Of a stretch of DNA of 64,000 nt, positions 58,101 to 64,000 are shown in pieces. The DNA lies in assembly GCA_028282725.1 (NCBI GenBank), contig JANQHF010000105.1, positions 1 through 64,000 of the forward strand. The letters are read 5' to 3'. The DNA is from Saprospiraceae bacterium (GTDB lineage: Bacteria; Bacteroidota; Bacteroidia; Chitinophagales; Saprospiraceae). Both the position numbers and the translations under genes were made by a program. The notes beneath the pieces are model-generated. The model was not told the origin of the DNA. It did not search any database and was given only the letters and a program-made list of their open reading frames with translations. Position 1 is the first letter of the stretch; every line of letters begins with the position of its first letter.

Positions 58101-58337
58101 AAGAACATCGTTGGCCCCGGCATCAATCTGGTAAGAACCATCAATATCTGTTATCGTTCCGACCGTGGAACCCTTAATAAAAACAGATGCACCGATAAGC
58201 GCATCTCCATTAGCTGCATCCGTTACGGTACCAGTCACTTGGCCCATCAAGGTGAAGCCAAGAACTGTACATAGTACAGATAGAGCTAATCTCTTTAAAT
58301 CAAACAAAAACTGCTTTTTCATAGATAGCATTTTCAT
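55185..58337 (-). CDS. SusC/RagA family TonB-linked outer-membrane transporter
   Basis: A 1050-residue protein with a signal peptide ending near residue 33 (TLMGQ), a carboxypeptidase-D-like repeat ([20 protein letters not shown], residues ~34-110), and the TonB-interaction/plug start [21 protein letters not shown]. The plug signature [28 protein letters not shown] precedes a ~800-residue barrel. It imports oligosaccharides or peptides handed over by SusD. It is transcribed from the 58338-58649 region; a start at the internal Met (58322) is also possible. Confidence 0.95.
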   Translation of the reverse strand: [1050 protein letters not shown]

Positions 58338-58649
58338 ATTTCAGTTAATAATGTACACATTTAGGTTAATAATGTAACAGTGCATTTTTTAAAGTAAGCT
58401 GGAAAGATAGAAAAAGTCACTAAGTCGCTAATAATCTATGCGAAAAAAAATATTAACGGGAAGTCCCGGCAATCATTCCATAAACGTTTAGGGATTCCAT
58501 GACGCTTCCAATAAATTTTCGATGCCACGTCTTTTTGGTAAAAAATAATCTTGAAAAGGACAAATTTGGTGAAATATACCTTTTCAACACATTGTGAATT
58601 ATTCAAACTATATTGTCTTTTGGCTCTGGATTTAAATACTATTGCATAC
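58338..58649. promoter_or_regulatory. Divergent regulatory region between SusC and the haem dehydrogenase
   Basis: A 312-bp gap driving SusC leftward and the dehydrogenase rightward. GTTAATAATGTACA (58344-58357) and GTTAATAATGTAACA (58365-58378) form a direct repeat 21 bp apart, just upstream of the SusC start. That is two helical turns, as for tandem sites of a dimeric regulator. I could not assign an unambiguous TAnnTTTG promoter. No sigma/anti-sigma pair is next to this SusC. Confidence 0.45.
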
Positions 58650-61574
58650 ATGATTCATAAGTTTTATCTGCAAGGATTGGTGATCGCGGTGTCTTCTCTT
58701 CTCTTTTGCAGCTGCCAGGACTCGAATGATGATTTATCGGATTTTGTCATTTCAGATGGATTCGACCTGACCTTGGTAGCCAGTGAACCTCATATCATGG
58801 ATCCCGTGGATATGGAATTTGATGAAAAAGGGAATGCCTTCGTTCTGGAGATGCCGGGATATCCTTATGAAGACCGGGAAAGCCGTGTGATTCAATTAAT
58901 TGATGCCAATCACGATGGGCTTTTTGAAGACCGACGGATATATGCGGATCAACTGGAATTGGCCTCTTCCATCATGCCTTATAAAGGAGGCTTGCTTGTA
59001 GCTGCTCCGCCTTATTTGTTATTTATCAAGGACTCCAATCACGATGGACGGGCAGATTTGAGAGATACGATCATGTCAGGCTTCAGTACCGGCAACCTTC
59101 AACACAACTATAACGGACTGAGTTATGGACTCGATACTTGGATCTATGCCGCCAATGGAGGAAATTCCGGAAAACCCTTCTGGTGGGGAGAACCATCTAC
59201 CGTTATGGACCTGAGAGGTGATGATTTCCGATTCGATCCGGAAAGAAGAATTATGGAGAGAGTCGGGGAATCTTCTGGAGGATTTGAACTCGCATTTGAT
59301 GAGTGGGGAAGAATCTTTGAAACTCATAATCTCGAACACATTTCTCAACTTGTTTTTCCGAGCAGGTATAGTAAAGGTATACTTTTGCGGCCTGCTCATG
59401 GCTTGTTGAACGTTTCAGATCATGACGAAAATGGTCTTTCAAGGATATACCCGATTGGAGAGCAGGAAACCAGGGTAAATCACCCGGAACAGGCTGGATA
59501 TTTCTCAGGAGCCTGTGGCATAACCTACTACGGTGGTCAAAGTCTTGGTGATCAGTTGAACGGGAGTGTTTGGATAGCCGACGTCGTTCTGAACCTCGTT
59601 CATGTCGATCTCTTGACTGATCACCAATCCTATTTACAAGCTTCTAGACTCCTGGAAGGTAAGGACTTCCTGGCTTGCAGGGACCGCTCATTCCGTCCTG
59701 TTAATTTGACCGTCGGCCCAAATGGCGAGTTGTATGTAATTGATATGTATCGAGAAGTCATCGAACATCCCGAGTGGATACCTGATGACATTGAGGAAAC
59801 TCTGGATTTAAATGCCGGAAAGGATAAGGGACGTATCTATAGAATCTCCAAAGATGATTATCAGTTCGAAAGATTCGATTTTGAACAATTCAGTTCGTTT
59901 GAGGGACTACTCGGATTGCTTGATCACAAGAATCAATGGGTCAGACTGACTGCCCAAAGACTCTTGATGGATCACAAATGCAACGATGAAGAGATCAAGT
60001 CATTGCAAGCGTTCGAAACTTCCAATGCGTACAAGCGCCTTCATCAATTATGGGTCCTGCAAGGAAAAAATATGATTGAACCTGGTTTATTGATAAATGC
60101 ATTAAATGATCGTCATCCGGGCATCCTTGAAAATGCGCTGATTATAGCCGAAAATTATCTCGATAATCATGATATCGTTGAGCAGGTCATCGATTTACTC
60201 ACATATGACCATCAACGCATCCGGATGCAGGCGGCACTTTCTTTGAGTCTGTTACCCACAACTTCATACGCACAATTCAAAGATTCGATAGAAAAGGCTT
60301 TGATACAATCCAGCAGGCTTGAGATGGATGAGTGGAATATCTCTGCATATACAATATTGAATGAGCGACTGAATGGAAACTTAATTGAAAAACTGGCGAA
60401 TGAAAAAGAGGTGGCCGGGAATATGCTTGCTTCCATGGCATATTCGGTACAAGGAAAGTCGAGAAAGGAACAAGTGCTGAAGACGATCGCTGAATCGTCG
60501 ATGGATCATCAAATTAAAATAGACATGCTGGATGCACTTTCAGAAAATAGTTCTCCTGGCGACCGAACATCAACCATAGCAGGATTTATCACTAAAATTG
60601 AGAACAATTCGACCCGGGCTGTGATTGCTGCGTGCGGGAAACTGCGACATCAACTTGATTTACCTCCTTCTCAAATCTATCTGAACCAGAGCAGGAAGTC
60701 TCTTGAACTCGTTCTCGATCAAACCTTAAATGAACAAGAACGTGTTGATCATTTGAATTCAATTACGCTTTTGCCGTATAAAATGAAGAAGGATGTATTG
60801 TACCAACTTCTCTCAAATAAGGAGTTGATCAAATTGCAGGAAGACGCTTTACGTCAACTTTGGGAATCAGATCACGATGAAATAGGGAGCAATCTCGTTG
60901 AACTATGGAATGACCTCGGACCACAGGCACGCAAATGGGCCGGTGATATTCTGTTGTACAAAAAAGCTCATCACGATGCACTTTTGACAGGCTTGGAAAA
61001 TGAGACGATCAATATTGGGGAAATGAATTTTGACCTGGAAAGGAGAAGAACACTGTTGTGGTGGACCGATGATGAAAACACGAAGAGAAGAGCCGAAGCC
61101 CTGTTCTCTGACTCCGGTGTTGTCAACCGAAAGGAGGCCATTCACAATATGCAACCAGCCCTGGCACTCCAGGGTAAGGAAAACAATGGTTCGAAGATCT
61201 TTGATCAATTATGTGCTGAATGCCACGTATATAAAAGCTCTGGTAAAGATGTGGGGCCGGTCCTTACTGAGATCAACAGAAAAAGCAAGGAATCCTTGAT
61301 TCATGACATTCTGGATCCCAACGCGGCCGTGGATACCAGGTATATCAATCACCAGGTAACTACTCTGGATGGGACTCTTCATATTGGAATGATAGAATCT
61401 GAGTCGGATGATGATGTCGTGGTTAAGAAAATGGGTGGTCAGTCAGTCCGGATTTCAAAAGGTGATATCGAGACCTTGAAGTCTTTAGGTACCTCTCTGA
61501 TGATGGAAGGCCTGGAGGCCAATATGACTCATCAGGACATGGCGGATTTGCTGGCCTTTTTGCAAAAGGGGTGA
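58650..61574 (+). CDS. PVC-type haem-binding dehydrogenase lipoprotein
   Basis: I take the ATG at 58650 (974 residues), which yields a lipoprotein signal (GLVIAVSSLLFCSCQD); the frame extends 33 codons further upstream without signal features. The N-terminal half is a six-bladed propeller of the sorbosone-dehydrogenase type, with YVIDMYREVIEHPEWI near its end. A long helical HEAT-like domain follows, and at the C-terminus the haem motif C855-A-E-C858-H859 (QLCAECHVYKSSGKDVGP). These proteins are thought to oxidise sugars or alcohols in the periplasm and pass electrons to cytochromes. It faces SusC divergently, suggesting that it processes what SusC imports. Confidence 0.9.
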   Translation: MIHKFYLQGLVIAVSSLLFCSCQDSNDDLSDFVISDGFDLTLVASEPHIMDPVDMEFDEKGNAFVLEMPGYPYEDRESRVIQLIDANHDGLFEDRRIYADQLELASSIMPYKGGLLVAAPPYLLFIKDSNHDGRADLRDTIMSGFSTGNLQHNYNGLSYGLDTWIYAANGGNSGKPFWWGEPSTVMDLRGDDFRFDPERRIMERVGESSGGFELAFDEWGRIFETHNLEHISQLVFPSRYSKGILLRPAHGLLNVSDHDENGLSRIYPIGEQETRVNHPEQAGYFSGACGITYYGGQSLGDQLNGSVWIADVVLNLVHVDLLTDHQSYLQASRLLEGKDFLACRDRSFRPVNLTVGPNGELYVIDMYREVIEHPEWIPDDIEETLDLNAGKDKGRIYRISKDDYQFERFDFEQFSSFEGLLGLLDHKNQWVRLTAQRLLMDHKCNDEEIKSLQAFETSNAYKRLHQLWVLQGKNMIEPGLLINALNDRHPGILENALIIAENYLDNHDIVEQVIDLLTYDHQRIRMQAALSLSLLPTTSYAQFKDSIEKALIQSSRLEMDEWNISAYTILNERLNGNLIEKLANEKEVAGNMLASMAYSVQGKSRKEQVLKTIAESSMDHQIKIDMLDALSENSSPGDRTSTIAGFITKIENNSTRAVIAACGKLRHQLDLPPSQIYLNQSRKSLELVLDQTLNEQERVDHLNSITLLPYKMKKDVLYQLLSNKELIKLQEDALRQLWESDHDEIGSNLVELWNDLGPQARKWAGDILLYKKAHHDALLTGLENETINIGEMNFDLERRRTLLWWTDDENTKRRAEALFSDSGVVNRKEAIHNMQPALALQGKENNGSKIFDQLCAECHVYKSSGKDVGPVLTEINRKSKESLIHDILDPNAAVDTRYINHQVTTLDGTLHIGMIESESDDDVVVKKMGGQSVRISKGDIETLKSLGTSLMMEGLEANMTHQDMADLLAFLQKG

Positions 61575-61578
61575 CTTG

Positions 61579-61620
61579 AATAACGGATAACGGATAACGG
61601 ATAACGGATAACGGAAGATT
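61579..61620. repeat. 7-bp tandem repeat (ATAACGG x5)
   Basis: Five copies of ATAACGG follow the dehydrogenase stop in the gap before the next gene (approximate bounds). A different 7-bp array lies at 31445; both sit in spacers and may be slippage-prone. Confidence 0.75.
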
Positions 61621-61633
61621 TAAAACTTAAGTA

Positions 61634-62047
61634 ATGCTTCGGATAATATTTTGTACATCGCTAATACTGTTCATCGGTTGTAAGCAAAATGATCGCTCCT
61701 CCTATGAGCAACACGACGAAAATATTTCACAATCCATTTCCCCAATGGATCTCATTGGCAAGACGATCGAATACAGATATGGCGAAAGTATATATCACGT
61801 TCATATTGATTCCGAATTTGAAATGCATTGGGAAGCAATGGCTGGTGATGAAAAGGGAATCACGGAGGAAGAAACGTACAAGATCGAAAGTGTAGGAGAG
61901 AACCTTCTTTTCATTACTTGGGGAGAAGCCAACGGAATTGGCGTAAGCCAGATCTTGGATTTCAACAAGGGCATCGTATATAATCATTTGCTTAGAGGAA
62001 GAGATATCAATATTGGACGGGGAGAAATCAGAATACTTGAAGAATGA
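61634..62047 (+). CDS. MoaF-like lipoprotein
   Basis: A 137-residue lipoprotein (lipobox ILFIGCKQ) with a lipocalin-like beta-barrel: GKTIEYRYGESIYHVHI, a central EMHWEAMAGDEKG and the terminal GVSQILDFNKGIVYNHLLRG strand resemble MoaF-related domains, which bind small aromatic or hydroxylated ligands. Its role here is unknown. It lies in the same direction as the dehydrogenase and the PIG-L gene. Confidence 0.65.
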   Translation: MLRIIFCTSLILFIGCKQNDRSSYEQHDENISQSISPMDLIGKTIEYRYGESIYHVHIDSEFEMHWEAMAGDEKGITEEETYKIESVGENLLFITWGEANGIGVSQILDFNKGIVYNHLLRGRDINIGRGEIRILEE

Positions 62048-62167
62048 AAATAATCCAATTGATTTGACAAAGTATACGCCTTCAGCCTGGTCAATAACAT
62101 TGATCAGAATTTTTCTGACACCAACAATATCTCATCCGGCATTTTAGTAGGCACATCCGTATTTTAG

Positions 62168-63052
62168 ATGTCGAATAGTAAAGCATATCGCATGATCTCT
62201 TTAGTTCAAAAATCCGGATTATTCAGTTTTTCAATATTTTTCTTTGTTGCAGGCATGCAACTGAGCGGACAACCTCTTTCAGCTCCTCTTGTCGATACGA
62301 TTATAGTTCCTTCGGAACAACGCGTTGAGAAATACGTGAATAAAAGTATTTTGGTTTTTACACCTCATCCTGATGATGAGACCTTTGCCATGGGAGGAAC
62401 TCTTGCTCTATTGTCCAAAAATCAAAATAATATTCAAATCATCATTTATACCAATGACAACAAAGGCTCTAAGGATCTCATGATGACGAGGGAAAAACTG
62501 GCACAAATTCGCAGGACTGAAGAAGAGGAAGCATGCCGAATTCTGGGGATACCTGCTGGTCAAATTCATTGGTTGGGATATGAAGATGGTGATTTGGAAT
62601 ATGCCGATCCTCGTGTACTCAGAGGTCGTATAGCGAGATATATAAAATTGTTTCGTCCGGATGTTGTCTTTTGTCCTGATCCTGGCAATCAATGGGTTCA
62701 ATGGCACAAAACGGATCACCGAATGGCAGCCAATATCACACAGGACGCATTCATTGCAGCGGAATGGCACCTGTACTATCCCCAGCATTATCTCGATGAA
62801 AACCTGGAACCCTTCAGCGTCCCTGAAGTTTACTACTACTATTCACAAAGACCCAATTACGAAGTAGATATTTCAGAGACATTTATATTGAAAGCTCGTG
62901 CCTCTGCTGCTCATGTCAGTCAATTCGAGCCTTCTACGTCCAATTATACACCTGAAATGTCGGATGAAGTCTTCCAATTAATACATGACGGTTTTAAAAT
63001 GAGGAATACGAATGAATCCGGAATGATTGTAGAACGATTCAGAAAGAGGTGA
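62168..63052 (+). CDS. PIG-L/LmbE family N-acetyl hydrolase (deacetylase)
   Basis: A 294-residue protein with an N-terminal signal/hydrophobic segment (FSFSIFFFVAGMQLSG) and the PIG-L zinc site H67-P-D69-D70-E (TPHPDDETFAMGG) plus H180-K-T-D183-H184 (QWHKTDHRMA). These enzymes deacetylate N-acetylglucosamine-type sugars. It is probably periplasmic. It is coupled to the sulfotransferase gene (4-bp overlap), hinting at joint modification of one glycan. Confidence 0.9.
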   Translation: MSNSKAYRMISLVQKSGLFSFSIFFFVAGMQLSGQPLSAPLVDTIIVPSEQRVEKYVNKSILVFTPHPDDETFAMGGTLALLSKNQNNIQIIIYTNDNKGSKDLMMTREKLAQIRRTEEEEACRILGIPAGQIHWLGYEDGDLEYADPRVLRGRIARYIKLFRPDVVFCPDPGNQWVQWHKTDHRMAANITQDAFIAAEWHLYYPQHYLDENLEPFSVPEVYYYYSQRPNYEVDISETFILKARASAAHVSQFEPSTSNYTPEMSDEVFQLIHDGFKMRNTNESGMIVERFRKR

Positions 63053-63825
63053 AGAATTTGAATCAGCCGACAAAGAGTTACAGAATCTGGCATGCACCAA
63101 GGGTAGGAAGTACATTGCTTTGTCAATTATTGAGCGATACCGGATTGGCAGGAATATCCGGAGAACATGTAATGGTCAATGACTGGTCTACCCTTCAAAA
63201 GAAATATAGTGTAGATACATACGATGAACTGAGGGATCAAATCTGGCAAGCGGGCAATGGAAACAGTGGAATATTTGGATCTAAGATTTCAGCACATCAT
63301 GAGTACCATACACATATTGTCGATGAAATTGCTGGTTTGAGAGATATCCAAATTCGACATTCCTATGAAGAAGTCTGGTCTGACATTTTTCCAAATTGCA
63401 AAAACCTGGTTATTACAAGACTCAATAAAATTGAGCAATCGGTATCATGGTGGAAAGCAATCCAGGATAATATCTGGCACATTACTGAAGATGCCCCCAG
63501 GCACTTACCGGATTCGTTCTATCAGGACAAATATGATTTTAACGCTTTAATGCATTTACATCATGAAACAGTCTTGCGTGATGCGGCAACCCAGGATTAT
63601 CTTTCCAGAAATAATCTTGACTTCATCACCATTGTGTATGAAGATCTTATTTCCGACCCCGGATCAGTAATTCTAAAAATTCTTGATTACCTGGAATTGG
63701 ATCACGAGAATATTTCGACACCCCGTTTTAGCTATTCTAAAACTGCGGATAACATCAATGAGGAATGGGTGGAGAGATTTAAGCAAGAACTTCAGGCCAA
63801 TTGGGAAAGAAAGGTGTGGGTTTGA
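63049..63825 (+). CDS. Stf0-like sulfotransferase
   Basis: A 258-residue protein starting at GTG 63049, overlapping the PIG-L stop by 4 bp. The 5'-phosphosulfate-binding loop reads WHAPRVGSTLLCQLLSDTGLAG, as in Stf0 (trehalose 2-sulfotransferase family), and further motifs include ISGEHV and LVITRLNKIEQSVSWWKA. It would transfer sulfate from PAPS to a carbohydrate hydroxyl. The PIG-L partner suggests a glycan or glycolipid acceptor, not identified here. Confidence 0.85.
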   Translation: MKNLNQPTKSYRIWHAPRVGSTLLCQLLSDTGLAGISGEHVMVNDWSTLQKKYSVDTYDELRDQIWQAGNGNSGIFGSKISAHHEYHTHIVDEIAGLRDIQIRHSYEEVWSDIFPNCKNLVITRLNKIEQSVSWWKAIQDNIWHITEDAPRHLPDSFYQDKYDFNALMHLHHETVLRDAATQDYLSRNNLDFITIVYEDLISDPGSVILKILDYLELDHENISTPRFSYSKTADNINEEWVERFKQELQANWERKVWV

Positions 63826-63884
63826 CCAATCGGTATAGTTTTAGTGATACGAGCGGAAGTGAATGGATTTGGGCTCGTTCTTCA

Positions 63885-63956
63885 ATGATCACCCGACTTT
63901 AAGTCGTCACCTGACTTTAAGCTGTCACCTGCCTTTAAGTCGTCGCCTGCCTTATA
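63885..63956. repeat. 18-bp tandem repeat x4 at the right edge
   Basis: Four 18-bp units (63885-63902, 63903-63920, 63921-63938, 63939-63956) follow one another with a few base changes; the second reads GTCGTCACCTGACTTTAA. On the minus strand they are open and encode LK[AS]GD[DSH] hexapeptides in a frame that stops at 63882 and runs off the window edge, so they may belong to the C-terminus of a partial gene or to a noncoding repeat like those at 41109-41471. Confidence 0.6.
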
Positions 63957-64000
63957 ATTAAACTTTCTCACCACATTTCCAACATGTGTTCTACTTTGGT

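Noticed and set aside
63885..63956. CRISPR array at the right edge
   Set aside because: 18-bp units are contiguous without spacers; this is a simple tandem repeat.

Overview
The window reads as a chromosomal segment of a marine or environmental member of the Bacteroidota, most likely from the Saprospiria / Chitinophagales side of the phylum. The basis is family content: a SusC/SusD pair, a TonB receptor with a DUF4249-like lipoprotein, a type IX secretion (T9SS) C-terminal sorting domain, thrombospondin-type-3 Ca-binding repeats, FG-GAP/VCBS-ASPIC lipoproteins, a PVC-type CxxCH dehydrogenase, many lipobox signal peptides, and one good Bacteroidota-type promoter (TAnnTTTG). No rRNA, tRNA, CRISPR array or intact insertion sequence was seen. 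The species cannot be named from the sequence alone.

Layout. 1-4702 (minus): accessory secreted proteins alternating with small membrane partners: a zincin-motif protein with TSP3 repeats, a lipoprotein, an unknown secreted protein, a multi-pass membrane protein, and the 5' end of another Asp-rich secreted protein. This block abuts head-to-head a 5'-truncated gene carrying a T9SS sorting domain (4718-5548). 5.8-21.2 kb: mostly housekeeping: PfkB sugar kinase, exported thioredoxin, DnaA, IscA/SufA, and an alpha-2-macroglobulin / PBP1C / YjbR operon, then a DUF481-type beta-barrel and a lipoprotein sulfatase. 21.3-35.8 kb: an accessory cluster with a glycosyltransferase-like protein, three 6-bladed-propeller lipoproteins, two exported Cys-rich proteins (one interrupted by an in-frame amber codon), a 67-residue HTH protein, and two RND permeases sharing one adaptor. 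This is my best candidate for an under-described system.

35.9-45 kb: a Tat-exported MocA oxidoreductase, a GyrI-like protein, a decayed epimerase, an adenosine deaminase homologue lacking one zinc histidine, a zinc alcohol dehydrogenase, a repeat-rich intergenic region, then DUF4249 and its TonB receptor. 45-58.3 kb (minus): SusC, SusD and three FG-GAP proteins, the last with a CxxCH haem motif; a terminator-like hairpin lies between SusD and the first FG-GAP gene. Divergent from SusC (58.6-63.8 kb, plus) are a PVC-type haem dehydrogenase, a MoaF-like lipoprotein, a PIG-L deacetylase and a Stf0-like sulfotransferase. The window ends in four 18-bp tandem repeats.

The SusCD block probably imports a glycan- or peptide-like nutrient, and the haem dehydrogenase and haem/FG-GAP lipoproteins could oxidise it in the periplasm; no glycoside hydrolase is present, so the substrate is unknown.
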